NCBI GenBank assembly: GCA_963653535.1
Contig: CAVJWU010000018.1
Span: forward strand, 1 to 28,045
DNA: 28,045 nt
Reading direction: 5' to 3'
DNA from: UBA3210 sp963653535
Lineage (GTDB): Bacteria; Bacillota_I; Bacilli_A; RFN20; CAG-449
Shown here: piece by piece, positions 1 to 8,069 of the stretch
Layout: each line of letters starts with the position of its first letter
Numbering within the stretch: the first letter of the stretch is position 1
Made by a program: the position numbers and the translations under genes
Notes under the pieces: model-generated
Database searches by the model: none
Seen by the model: only the letters and a program-made list of their open reading frames with translations
What the model was told of the DNA's origin: nothing

Positions 1-80
1 CACAAGTTGAAAACTCCTTAACCTATTTTGTTGCATTTAGTTATTTAATTAACATAAATACAAAAAAATTAATTAAATTC

Positions 81-109
81 TTGAAATATTAATGGAATTA
101 TTATATCAT
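81..109 (+). promoter_or_regulatory. Promoter of tRNA-Lys
   Basis: TTGAAA at 81-86 and TATCAT at 104-109 are separated by 17 bases, the usual sigma-A geometry. Transcription would start near 116, just before the mature tRNA at 121, so little 5' trimming would be needed. Bases 1-80 are AT-rich and show no gene. Confidence 0.7.
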
Positions 110-120
110 ACATAAGCAAT

Positions 121-196
121 GCGCCTCTAGCTCAGTTGGTAGAGCAACTGACTCTTAATCAGTGGGCCCGGAGTTCGAGTCTCCGGAGGCGCACCA
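121..196 (+). tRNA. tRNA-Lys, anticodon CTT
   Basis: A complete cloverleaf can be folded by eye. The acceptor stem GCGCCTC (121-127) pairs with GAGGCGC (186-192). The anticodon stem ACTGA (147-151) pairs with TCAGT (159-163) around the seven-base loop CTCTTAA, placing anticodon CTT at 154-156. The T arm CGGAG / CTCCG encloses TTCGAGT. The discriminator is A and the CCA end is encoded (194-196). It decodes AAG lysine codons. It has its own promoter and terminator and is not part of a tRNA cluster within the window. Confidence 0.96.
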
Positions 197-210
197 TCTA
201 TAAGAAATTT

Positions 211-235
211 AGTCTGATTTATTCAGACTTTTTTT
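211..235 (+). terminator. Intrinsic terminator after tRNA-Lys
   Basis: AGTCTGA (211-217) pairs perfectly with TCAGACT (223-229) around a five-base loop, followed by a run of T. It separates the tRNA from the downstream membrane-protein genes. Confidence 0.88.
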
Positions 236-242
236 ATTATTA

Positions 243-263
243 AATGTTAATTATTTTAACATT
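243..263. repeat. 8-bp inverted repeat in intergenic region
   Basis: AATGTTAA (243-250) and TTAACATT (256-263) are perfect inverted copies with a five-base gap. The site lies about 85 bases upstream of the next promoter's -35 box. It may be an operator or simply an AT-rich hairpin, and no role can be assigned. The rest of 236-347 is AT-rich with nothing recognisable. Confidence 0.4.
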
Positions 264-347
264 AAATTATATTTTTTAGTCTTATTTAAAGTATAAAAAT
301 TAACATCTTCTTTAACAAAATATTCACTGAATATTTATTTTTGCTTA

Positions 348-376
348 TTGCAATATATGTATCTCTATGAGATAAT
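348..376 (+). promoter_or_regulatory. Promoter of the RDD gene pair / surface cluster
   Basis: TTGCAA (348-353) and GATAAT (371-376) are 17 bases apart. Transcription would start near 383, leaving a short leader of about 20 bases with the ribosome binding site GGAGG ahead of the ATG at 403. Confidence 0.65.
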
Positions 377-402
377 AATATCGCTCACACGGAGGATAAA
401 AC

Positions 403-1482
403 ATGAAACAAAGTGTAAATCTAAAAAGGGTCTCAATATTTAGAAGGCTTTGCGCGATGCTTTTAGATTTTATTATTTTTATTTCATTGTTTTTCATTAC
501 AGTTTCTTTTGTTTTAACTCCAATTATTAATTCAACAACTGATTATCCTACCGTTTTAAATAACTATAATACAAGATTAACTGATACTCATCTTTTTTCA
601 TATTATACTGAAAATGGAACTTTATCATATCAATCAAAAAATTATGAAGTAGAACTAAAATATTTCTATGATAATGTCACTAGTAAAAATTTAACTGATT
701 CAGATGAATTAAAAACTAAATATACTTCAACATCATTTTTAGAATTATACCGCGTTAAATCTGATGTTTATGTTGATGCGGATGGTAATAAATTAGAAAA
801 TCCATATTTTATTTATGACTCTTCTACTAATACATATTCTCATGCAACTGATACAGATGGAACAATGGAAGCTACTATTTCTTCTTATTTTTCTACTTGT
901 TTAAAAACTGTCGCGGATGATTTTCTTTCACACGATAAAACAATTTTACAATATTCAACAAAACTAAATTCTTATATTAGATTAATTTATATTATAAGCA
1001 TTATTCCAAGTGCACTTATTACTTTCTTATTTTTCCCAATGGTTTATAAAGATGGAACAACTATTGGTAAAAAAGTTTTACAAATGAGAGTAGTCGATGC
1101 TAAAACTGGTGCGAATGCTTCTAAATTTAAATTATTTATTCGCTTTGTTTTCTTTGCATTATTATGTATTGCTTTTGGTATCTTTACCTTCGGTATTTCA
1201 ATCCTCATTCAAATTGGCGTAATGGTTTTCTCACCAAAACGTCAAACTGTTCACGATATGATTGCAGGTACATTAGTTGTCTGTAGCCCTGTCGCAGAGA
1301 TGAGAAATACTAATGACGCAGATGATATCGTTATCACTTACGATGATGGAAAAGAAAGTAATGAAAACGATAATGAAAATAATGAAACATTTACAAAATA
1401 TACTGATATTCAATATAATGATGATAAGGGAACATCAAATATAGATAATAAAGAAAGCATTGACGAAAATAATAAGGATTAA
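403..1482 (+). CDS. RDD-family integral membrane protein with large external insertion
   Basis: This is an RDD-family membrane protein; the family has no single established function, though some members are implicated in ion or solute transport. The N-terminal signature is visible as Arg14-Arg15 and Asp22 at the start of the first membrane segment (about 18-40). A second segment lies at about 190-212, followed by the family's conserved basic stretch TIGKKVLQMRVV (about 219-230), a third hydrophobic region (about 245-275) and the closing motif KRQTVHDMIAGT. Between the first two segments there is an unusually long polar insertion (about 41-189), predicted to be extracellular and rich in Tyr, Thr and Ser. 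The C-terminal 60 residues form an acidic, Asn-rich low-complexity tail in the cytoplasm. A GGAGG site 11 bases upstream supports the start. Two bases separate it from a second RDD gene. Family confidence is high; function is unknown. Confidence 0.85.
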   Translation: MKQSVNLKRVSIFRRLCAMLLDFIIFISLFFITVSFVLTPIINSTTDYPTVLNNYNTRLTDTHLFSYYTENGTLSYQSKNYEVELKYFYDNVTSKNLTDSDELKTKYTSTSFLELYRVKSDVYVDADGNKLENPYFIYDSSTNTYSHATDTDGTMEATISSYFSTCLKTVADDFLSHDKTILQYSTKLNSYIRLIYIISIIPSALITFLFFPMVYKDGTTIGKKVLQMRVVDAKTGANASKFKLFIRFVFFALLCIAFGIFTFGISILIQIGVMVFSPKRQTVHDMIAGTLVVCSPVAEMRNTNDADDIVITYDDGKESNENDNENNETFTKYTDIQYNDDKGTSNIDNKESIDENNKD

Positions 1483-1484
1483 TC

Positions 1485-2309
1485 ATGAATTCTAATACTA
1501 AAAAAGAAAAAGATAATTACAATTCCATATATATCCCAAAAAAGCCTCCGATGGTGAAACGATTCGCTGCATTAGTGATTGATGTCATCATGGTGATTGT
1601 TTTGGCGTCTGGAATTGCTTTTTTAGTTAGCAAAATTTATAACTACGATAAATATTATAATGCAGTATATGAAGCTCAAATTAGTTATGGAGTTTATGTT
1701 CCTAGCGATGAAGGAACTATTAGTTATAATGGAAAGACATATATCATTTGTACAGAAGATAAGTCGATTACAAAAGAAGAAGCTAATGCAAGAATAAAAG
1801 CTTTAACAAGTGATCAAACCTTTAAAGATAATTATTTTAAGATGAATCTAGGACCAATAATCATTACTTCAATTGGACTAGCGACTTCTTTATTAATTTT
1901 AGAATATATCGTACCTTTATGCTTAAAACATGGTCGGACTTTAGGAAAATTCTTATTCAATATCGGCTATGTAAATGAAGATGATATTGATGTAACACCG
2001 AAAAATATGACAATTAAGTTTTTATTTGGGAAATTGATTGTTAATACGCTTATTCCTTATACAGGCGTGTTATTAATTATTTATCAAACAGGTTTAGTGG
2101 TAATTGGCTTAGCCTTTGTTATAGGCGTTCCACTAATTAATTTAATTATGTTATTTGCAAGTAAAGATAATAGATTATTATCTGATTACATTGGAAAAAT
2201 GAAACCATGTGATAATAATTGTCAAATGTATTTTAAAACGGTTGAAGAATTAAATGCCGCGAAGTGCAAAGATGCAGTAAAAGAAAATGCTAAAAAATTA
2301 ATATATTGA
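1485..2309 (+). CDS. RDD-family integral membrane protein (second copy)
   Basis: This is a second, divergent RDD-family protein, starting two bases after the stop of the first and almost certainly co-transcribed. Arg26 and Asp33 mark the N-terminal motif at membrane segment 1 (about 27-48). A polar external loop covers about 50-120, segment 2 about 123-145, the family's HGRTLGKFLFNIGYV stretch about 148-163, and a long hydrophobic region about 182-222. The C-terminus is a short charged cytoplasmic tail. It is shorter than its neighbour (274 versus 359 residues) and lacks the acidic tail. This is the only gene in the window ending in TGA. Reading that TGA as Trp would add only three codons before a TAA, so it does not decide the genetic code. 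The pair could form a heteromer (inference). No substrate can be named. Confidence 0.82.
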   Translation: MNSNTKKEKDNYNSIYIPKKPPMVKRFAALVIDVIMVIVLASGIAFLVSKIYNYDKYYNAVYEAQISYGVYVPSDEGTISYNGKTYIICTEDKSITKEEANARIKALTSDQTFKDNYFKMNLGPIIITSIGLATSLLILEYIVPLCLKHGRTLGKFLFNIGYVNEDDIDVTPKNMTIKFLFGKLIVNTLIPYTGVLLIIYQTGLVVIGLAFVIGVPLINLIMLFASKDNRLLSDYIGKMKPCDNNCQMYFKTVEELNAAKCKDAVKENAKKLIY

Positions 2310-2334
2310 AATACTTAATTATAATTATTATAAT
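2306..2334 (+). promoter_or_regulatory. Internal promoter before the importer genes
   Basis: TTGAAA (2306-2311) and a perfect TATAAT (2329-2334) are spaced by 17 bases. The -35 box overlaps the stop codon of the second RDD gene. Transcription would begin near 2341. This gives the importer genes their own strong promoter, independent of the one at 348. Confidence 0.75.
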
Positions 2335-2338
2335 TATA

Positions 2339-2363
2339 ATAGCAAATACTAATATTTCGCTAT
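2339..2363 (+). promoter_or_regulatory. Hairpin at the 5' end of the importer mRNA
   Basis: ATAGC (2339-2343) pairs with GCTAT (2359-2363), and AAATA (2344-2348) with TATTT (2353-2357), around a CTAA loop with one bulged C at 2358. It lies at or beside the predicted transcription start and ends eight bases before the ribosome binding site AAAGGGG. It could stabilise the mRNA or act as an operator. Confidence 0.4.
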
Positions 2364-2382
2364 TATGGTGAAAGGGGAAATT

Positions 2383-3327
2383 ATGCAAGAAAGAGTATTG
2401 GGAGCTATAATTATTGGGGGCGTCGCCATTGTTGGGGTAATATGGGCAATGTGCGAAGGAATTCCTCAAGTTGTTAAAGCGAAAAATCAAGAGTCTAAAC
2501 TTGAATCACTACTTGTAGAAAGAGTGAATGCAAAAGTCGAAGGCGATCAAAAGGTTACTTCTTTAGACGTTAAAAGAATAAACTATGAAATCAAAACGGT
2601 TATGACGTTAGATAAGTGGGGCGATCCTAGAGAAGAAAAATTACCTGTTATTGCGATGGAAGGATACAATAATAAGAATGAACAATTCAAAATTGTATAC
2701 TATGGTAAAAACTCGAATATCAACGATTGTAATAATAAGTTAAAATCATCAGGAACTGCTTATGAACAATTAAGATATGATATTTATCAAAATTATACGA
2801 TGACAACTGCAGATTTACTTTATTCTATCGTCAATGATTCATCATGTGTATTTGAGAGCTATTCAGTTTTAGATGGATACTATGGAAGAATGGAAACTCC
2901 TTCCGGACAAACAAATATTACTAAAATCGAAGATGAATCTACTTATGTAAAACAAGATGATACATATACTTCTAGTGATACAGAAATTACTAGTGTATGG
3001 AATACACTTGAATACGGGGAAACAACAACTGAATATTATAATGTTGTTGGTAAAGTTACAAAAGTAGAAAGAATTCAAGATACAAGTGGTAATTATTCAT
3101 TAGTTTATCGATTAGAAACAAAAGATGTAACTAATACTTCATTACAATTTGAAGTTTATAATACTAAATTTGATTCAGATATCGATCAAACATATAAGAA
3201 TATTATTTCTAAAACAGCTGCAGATGGTGCAGAAAATGTTCTTCTCGGCAAAATGATTACATCAAGAGGTACTCTTACAAAAGCCGCGAATTATAAAGTA
3301 ATATATGAATTAGATACAAATGACTAA
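2383..3327 (+). CDS. Signal-anchored surface protein, possible C-terminal OB-like fold
   Basis: I do not recognise a named family. The start is placed at the ATG at 2383 (314 residues) because AAAGGGG (2371-2377) lies five bases upstream; an in-frame ATG at 2365 lies before that site and has no good ribosome binding site. A short N-terminus and one membrane segment (about 6-24, no lipobox cysteine) anchor an extracellular domain of about 285 residues. The C-terminal 100 residues (about 215-312) show a strand pattern like an OB fold: a strand with the VVGKVTKVE motif, two further strands, a helix, then a Gly-containing GKMITSRGTLTK strand and a last strand. That reading is inference. It is the first gene after the internal promoter and is followed 15 bases later by the ABC ATPase, so it probably belongs to the importer system, perhaps as a surface accessory factor. 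Confidence 0.8.
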   Translation: MQERVLGAIIIGGVAIVGVIWAMCEGIPQVVKAKNQESKLESLLVERVNAKVEGDQKVTSLDVKRINYEIKTVMTLDKWGDPREEKLPVIAMEGYNNKNEQFKIVYYGKNSNINDCNNKLKSSGTAYEQLRYDIYQNYTMTTADLLYSIVNDSSCVFESYSVLDGYYGRMETPSGQTNITKIEDESTYVKQDDTYTSSDTEITSVWNTLEYGETTTEYYNVVGKVTKVERIQDTSGNYSLVYRLETKDVTNTSLQFEVYNTKFDSDIDQTYKNIISKTAADGAENVLLGKMITSRGTLTKAANYKVIYELDTND

Positions 3328-3342
3328 TAGGGAGAAGTTAAA

Positions 3343-4479
3343 ATGAAAGTTAGAATTGAACATTTAACAAAAATATTTCCAAGTAGAAAGAAAGACGGAA
3401 CAGAAGTTATCGCAGTCAATGATTTCAACTATGAAATTCCAGATGGCAAGTTAATTGGTTTACTTGGTCCTTCTGGTTGTGGTAAATCAACAACACTTTA
3501 TATGTTGAGTGGTTTACAAAAACCTAGCTCAGGTAAAATTTTCTTTGGTGAAGAAGATGTTACAAATCTTCCACCAGAAAAACGTGGTGTTGGTTTAGTT
3601 TTCCAAAACTATGCATTATATCCACATATGACAGTAAAGCAAAACATTATGTTCCCTTTACAAAATCAAAAGATGTCAAAAGCAGAAATTATGAATAGAG
3701 TTGTTGAAGCAGCAAGACTAGTTCAAATTGATGATTTACTTGAAAGAAAACCTTCTGAATTATCAGGTGGTCAACAACAACGTGTTGCAATTGCTCGTGC
3801 GATTGTTAAAAATCCAAACGTCTTATTACTCGATGAACCTTTATCTAACCTCGATGCTAGATTAAGACTTCAAACTCGTGAAGAAATTAGAAGAATTCAA
3901 CGTGATACAAATGTTACAACAGTATTCGTTACTCACGACCAAGAAGAAGCTATGAGTATTTCTGACTTAATTGTCGTTATGAAAAAAGGCGTTATCCAAC
4001 AAGTTGACGTTCCTCAAACAGTTTATGATTCACCTGTTAACTTATTCGTCGCTAAATTCTTAGGTACACCTCCAATTAACGTATTTAAAGGTACATTAAA
4101 AGGTGGAAAAGTTTATTTAGAAGGTGATGAAACACCTATTTTTGAAAAAGATGCACCAGATCAAGATATCTATGTTGGTATTAGACCTGAAGGATTCATC
4201 TTAGATGAAAAAGGACCACTTAAAACAACATTAAAATCAGTTGAAGTTATGGGTAGAGATAGTTCAATTGTTTCAACTCATCCAGCTAGTGAAGCAGCAA
4301 TTGTTAGAAGTATCATCGATGCAACAACAGTTGTAACTCCTGATAAAGATGGTTATGTTCATTTCTCATTAAAACCACATAAAGTATTCTTATTTAATAG
4401 AGAATCAGAAGAAAGAATTTATTCAGAATCTGAAACTCGCGCAAAAGTAGGTACTGAAAAAGTAGAAGAAACAAAATAA
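3343..4479 (+). CDS. ABC importer ATPase, MalK/MsmK/UgpC type
   Basis: This is the cytoplasmic ATP-hydrolysing subunit of a carbohydrate-class (CUT1) ABC importer. The core motifs are intact: Walker A GPSGCGKST (42-50), Q-loop Gln88, signature LSGGQQQR (140-147), Walker B VLLLDEP (160-166) and the switch histidine His198 in VTHDQEEA. After about residue 240 comes the C-terminal OB/TOBE regulatory extension typical of MalK-like proteins, and the length (378) is normal for that type. GGGAG precedes the ATG. The two permease genes follow directly, so this looks like a dedicated ATPase and not a shared, unlinked MsmK. MalK-like ATPases serve sugar importers, glycerol-3-phosphate importers and, in mycoplasmas, operons that include surface nucleases, so the substrate cannot be read from this subunit. 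Confidence 0.95.
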   Translation: MKVRIEHLTKIFPSRKKDGTEVIAVNDFNYEIPDGKLIGLLGPSGCGKSTTLYMLSGLQKPSSGKIFFGEEDVTNLPPEKRGVGLVFQNYALYPHMTVKQNIMFPLQNQKMSKAEIMNRVVEAARLVQIDDLLERKPSELSGGQQQRVAIARAIVKNPNVLLLDEPLSNLDARLRLQTREEIRRIQRDTNVTTVFVTHDQEEAMSISDLIVVMKKGVIQQVDVPQTVYDSPVNLFVAKFLGTPPINVFKGTLKGGKVYLEGDETPIFEKDAPDQDIYVGIRPEGFILDEKGPLKTTLKSVEVMGRDSSIVSTHPASEAAIVRSIIDATTVVTPDKDGYVHFSLKPHKVFLFNRESEERIYSESETRAKVGTEKVEETK

Positions 4480-4489
4480 GGGGTAAAAT

Positions 4490-5518
4490 ATGGTAGATTC
4501 AAAACAAAACTGGAAAGCTTGGATTTACTTATTACCTGCTTTAATTCTATTAGCGGTATTTACAGTATATCCTATTATTAATACTGTTAGAATTTCTTTC
4601 CTAGAAGGCTATCAACCTTTAGGTGATATCGGTGGAGAAAAATATGCATTCGGCGTATCTAACTTCTCAAAAGTCATCTTCTATAAAGATTTCTTAACAT
4701 GTTTAAAAAATACAATCTTATTATGTGTGCTAACTGTTCCATTATCATGCTTCTTAGCGTTACTTGTTGCAGTTTGCTTAAATTCAATTAATCGTTTAGG
4801 TAAAGTACTTCAAACAATTTACTTCTTACCTTATGTTACAAACTCAATCGCTATCGGTATGGTATTCGCTATGATGTTCAATATCGTTGGTTTAAGCCAA
4901 GTACCAGTCGATACTTATACAGGTTCATTACAAATTTATAATATCTATACAAATTCTCAAGGTGTAAGAATGGGTTATACAGCTCAATCTTGGGGTATTA
5001 TTAATAACATTATTCAATTCTTCGGAGGTAACCCAGTCAACTGGATTAACTCTGGTACAAGTATTACTAATCCAGGTGGAAGTACTTATACAGCAAATAT
5101 CGCAGTTATGGTCTTCTATATCGTATGGAATGCATTACCATTTAAAATCCTTATTTTACTTGGGGGCTTACAAGGTGTTAGTAAACAATATTATGAAGCA
5201 GCAAAAATTGATGGTGCTTCTAGATGGAGAGTATTCTGGAGAATTACAGTTCCATTACTTTCTCCAATGATCGCTTATGTTGTTATTACAGGTTTCATTG
5301 GTGGATTTAAAGAATATTCATCTATCGTTGGTGTTTTCGGAGAAGATATGGGTCCTGCAGGTGATGGATCATTAATGACTATTGTTGGTTATGTTTATAA
5401 ACAAATTTCAAATAATAGTTATGGTACAGCTTCCGCGGCTTCATTAATCTTATTCGGTATCATTCTTGTTGTTACGGCTATTAACTTATATGTCAGTAAC
5501 AAGAAAGTTCATTATTAG
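4490..5518 (+). CDS. ABC importer permease, MalF/UgpA type
   Basis: This is one of the two membrane-spanning subunits of the importer. The family's cytoplasmic EAA loop, which docks on the ATPase, is clear at about 236-258 (EAAKIDGASRWRVFWRITVP). Six or so membrane segments are visible, the first at about 11-33. An unusual polar stretch of about 65 residues (about 130-195, rich in Asn, Gly, Ser, Tyr) interrupts the segments and should face outside, where it could contact the binding proteins. The ribosome binding site AAGGGG is seven bases upstream. Spacing of 10 bases from the ATPase gene and 12 to the next permease indicates one operon. It is the only gene here ending in TAG. Importer class is confident; substrate is unknown. 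Confidence 0.94.
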   Translation: MVDSKQNWKAWIYLLPALILLAVFTVYPIINTVRISFLEGYQPLGDIGGEKYAFGVSNFSKVIFYKDFLTCLKNTILLCVLTVPLSCFLALLVAVCLNSINRLGKVLQTIYFLPYVTNSIAIGMVFAMMFNIVGLSQVPVDTYTGSLQIYNIYTNSQGVRMGYTAQSWGIINNIIQFFGGNPVNWINSGTSITNPGGSTYTANIAVMVFYIVWNALPFKILILLGGLQGVSKQYYEAAKIDGASRWRVFWRITVPLLSPMIAYVVITGFIGGFKEYSSIVGVFGEDMGPAGDGSLMTIVGYVYKQISNNSYGTASAASLILFGIILVVTAINLYVSNKKVHY

Positions 5519-5530
5519 GAGGAAATTCAA

Positions 5531-6517
5531 ATGGCAGAAAATGAAAACAAAGTTTCTGAAAAAGAATCTTCTACTAGTGAATATAGTGCCTTAACAAATG
5601 CGAATAACTCTCTTGCTGAAGCACTAAAGAAAAATGCAGCAACGTACGACGCAAAGAAAGTTGAACGTAATGCAAAAATTACTAAGATTGTCGTTGGTAT
5701 ATTCACTTACGCATTCTTAATCGCTCTAGCAATTATCATTATCTTCCCATTCTATTGGATGATCATTTCATCACTTAAAACTTGGGAAGAATATGAATGG
5801 AGCAATCCTTCATTCTGGCCTCATACAATTAAGTGGAGCAACTATGCATCTGCTTATGAAGCGGCTAACTTAGGAACATTATTCTTAAATACAGTTTATG
5901 TTGGTATTGTTTCTACATTATTATCATTAGTTATTACAGTTTTATCAGCCTTCGCATTTGCAAGACTTGAATTTAAAGGAAGAGATTCAATGTTTGCATT
6001 CTTACTTGCAACAATGATGATTCCTGGTGAATTATTCACAATTACAAACTATTCAACAGTTGTTAATATTCTCAACTGGAAGAACACATTCGCAGCTTTA
6101 ATTGTTCCATTCTTAGTCTCAGTATTCTACATCTATTTATTAAGACAAAACTTCAAGCAAATTCCTAATGAATTATATCTTGCTGCAAAAGTAGATGGAA
6201 AATCAGACTTTGAATATTTAATTAAAGTCATGGTTCCTCTTGCGTTACCATCATTAATCTCAATTACTATTTTAAAAATGATGGGTGCATGGAACTCCTA
6301 CATTTGGCCTCGATTAGTCACTTCTGACGATACACATAAACTCATTACTAATGGTCTTAGAGGTACCGGTTTCTATACCGACGCTACTAACACTAAGGTC
6401 GACTACCCAGCTCAAATGGCTGCAGTCGTTCTAGTCTCTGTTCCATTATTCATTGTCTTTATTTGTTTACGTAAGTACATTATGAAAGGCGTATCACGTA
6501 GTGGTATTAAGGGTTAA
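5531..6517 (+). CDS. ABC importer permease, MalG/UgpE type
   Basis: This is the second permease of the importer, pairing with the upstream subunit in the membrane. The EAA loop is at about 217-240 (YLAAKVDGKSDFEYLIKVMVP), slightly divergent from the consensus EAA..DGA but in the right place. Six membrane segments are apparent, beginning at about 52-80. The N-terminus carries a polar cytoplasmic extension of about 50 residues, longer than in typical MalG proteins, rich in Glu, Asn, Ser and Lys. AGGAGG lies eight bases before the ATG. The 46-base gap to the first binding-protein gene is AT-rich and contains TATAAT (6526-6531) without a convincing -35 box, so I treat it as read-through. Confidence 0.94.
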   Translation: MAENENKVSEKESSTSEYSALTNANNSLAEALKKNAATYDAKKVERNAKITKIVVGIFTYAFLIALAIIIIFPFYWMIISSLKTWEEYEWSNPSFWPHTIKWSNYASAYEAANLGTLFLNTVYVGIVSTLLSLVITVLSAFAFARLEFKGRDSMFAFLLATMMIPGELFTITNYSTVVNILNWKNTFAALIVPFLVSVFYIYLLRQNFKQIPNELYLAAKVDGKSDFEYLIKVMVPLALPSLISITILKMMGAWNSYIWPRLVTSDDTHKLITNGLRGTGFYTDATNTKVDYPAQMAAVVLVSVPLFIVFICLRKYIMKGVSRSGIKG

Positions 6518-6563
6518 GTTTTTATTATAATTTTAAAAAATTAAAAAAGGGGAAAAGAAAAAA

Positions 6564-8051
6564 ATGAAAACAAACAAATTATTAGTCTTAGGCGCTGCTT
6601 TATTATTAACAGCGACAGCAGTTGCTTGCGGAGGTACTAGCTCATCTTCATCTGCTGCTTCATCATCTTCATCAGAAGATAAAGGAAGCAAAAATACTTA
6701 TGATGCAGCCTGGCAAATTCCAGAAGGTGGTTTTGATGAAACTAAAAATGTCACAATCACATTCTATTCAACACAAGGTACTGCATTAAAAGCAACATTT
6801 GATACTTATATTGAAAAATTCAATGAAAAGTATCCTAACATCCATGTTGAACATACTGCAGTTGGTGGTTACGACGATGTAAGAGATCAAATTACAACAG
6901 AATTATCTTCTCGTGGCGGCCCAGATATTGCATATTGTTATCCAGACCATGTTGCTTTATACAACAAAACTTCTGCAGTTGTCACATTAGATAACTTAAT
7001 CTATGACGATTCAGAAGAAGATACATTAGAAAATGGTGAAACATTAGGTTTAACTAGAGATCAAAAGAATGATTTTATCACTTCTTTCTATAACGAAGGT
7101 AAATCATTTGGTGATGGTTTAATGTATACTTTACCATTCTCAAAATCTACAGAAATTATGTATTACAATAAGACTGTATTTGATCAAGAAGGACTTAGTG
7201 TTCCTACACATTGGTTCTCAACAGGCGATACAGATACAACATCATTAGAATATGTTTGTAAAGCTTTAAAAACTAAATATCCTGATTCAACACCTTTAGG
7301 TTATGACTCTTCAAGTAACTGGTTCATTACAATGTGTGAACAATTAAATTCACCATATACTTCTGCAACTGGATCTCACTTCTTATTCAATAATGAACAA
7401 AATAAACAATTCGTTAGCGATTTAAAAACAAAATTCATTGATACAGGTTATGCAACTACACAAGAACTTTATGGTACATACACTTCAGGTTTATTTACAT
7501 CAACTACAAATACTAGATGCTTTATGTGTATCGGTTCTTCAGCAGGTGCTTCATATCAAGTTCCTTCTAAAGTAAATGAAGCATATCCTTTCGATGTCGA
7601 TGTTGCTTCAATTCCTCAAGCAAATGAAAATAATAAGAAAGTTATTTCTCAAGGACCATCATTAACAATCTTTAATCATGGCGATTCTCAAAAGATTATT
7701 GCTTCATGGTTATTTATGAAATATTTCACAACTAATGTTACATTCCAAGCTGAATGGGGTATTCAATCAGGTTATGTTCCAGTAATTAGTTCTGTTAATA
7801 ATAATGCAACATATAAAGCTCACGTTGCTAAAGCAGAAAACACATCTAGTGATTTAAAAGAAAGAATTACAGCAAAAGCTGCAAAACTTTGCTTAGAACA
7901 AGCAGACTATTATTATACTTCACCTGCATTCGTTGGTTCTTCTGAAGCTCGTACTCAAGTTGGTAACTTATTAACTCAAGTATTCCAAGGTAAAGCAGAT
8001 ATTAATACAGCATTCAAAAATGCAATAGATTCTTGTGAAGCTAGTATTTAA
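6564..8051 (+). CDS. ABC importer solute-binding lipoprotein (family 1), copy 1
   Basis: This is an extracellular substrate-binding lipoprotein delivering solute to the adjacent permeases. The signal peptide ends in a lipobox with the modified cysteine at Cys22 (TAVAC), followed by a Ser-rich linker (about 24-38). The mature part has the look of family 1 binding proteins: an N-terminal strand VTITFYSTQG, a helix ending in FNEKYPNIHVE, the GGYDDVRDQ segment, and later IASWLFMKYFT. Shared with the next gene are GGYDDVRDQ, AYCYPDHVA, SVPTHW and RCFMCIGSSAGASYQ. Unlike copy 2 it has a short acidic insertion near residues 150-160. AGGGG lies upstream of the ATG. Family 1 members mostly bind sugars, but the neighbouring nuclease gene leaves a nucleotide or oligonucleotide ligand open. 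Confidence 0.93.
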   Translation: MKTNKLLVLGAALLLTATAVACGGTSSSSSAASSSSSEDKGSKNTYDAAWQIPEGGFDETKNVTITFYSTQGTALKATFDTYIEKFNEKYPNIHVEHTAVGGYDDVRDQITTELSSRGGPDIAYCYPDHVALYNKTSAVVTLDNLIYDDSEEDTLENGETLGLTRDQKNDFITSFYNEGKSFGDGLMYTLPFSKSTEIMYYNKTVFDQEGLSVPTHWFSTGDTDTTSLEYVCKALKTKYPDSTPLGYDSSSNWFITMCEQLNSPYTSATGSHFLFNNEQNKQFVSDLKTKFIDTGYATTQELYGTYTSGLFTSTTNTRCFMCIGSSAGASYQVPSKVNEAYPFDVDVASIPQANENNKKVISQGPSLTIFNHGDSQKIIASWLFMKYFTTNVTFQAEWGIQSGYVPVISSVNNNATYKAHVAKAENTSSDLKERITAKAAKLCLEQADYYYTSPAFVGSSEARTQVGNLLTQVFQGKADINTAFKNAIDSCEASI

Positions 8052-8069
8052 TAATAAGAAAGGTAAATT

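Noticed and set aside
2290..2490. Open frame on the - strand across the RDD/importer gap
   Set aside because: It overlaps the internal promoter, the hairpin and the start of a well-supported + strand gene, and its translation is low-complexity Ile/Asn.
6518..6563. Promoter or terminator between the second permease and the first binding protein
   Set aside because: TATAAT is present but no -35 lies at 15-19 bases. The only hairpin is A/T-only with a loop too small to form well.
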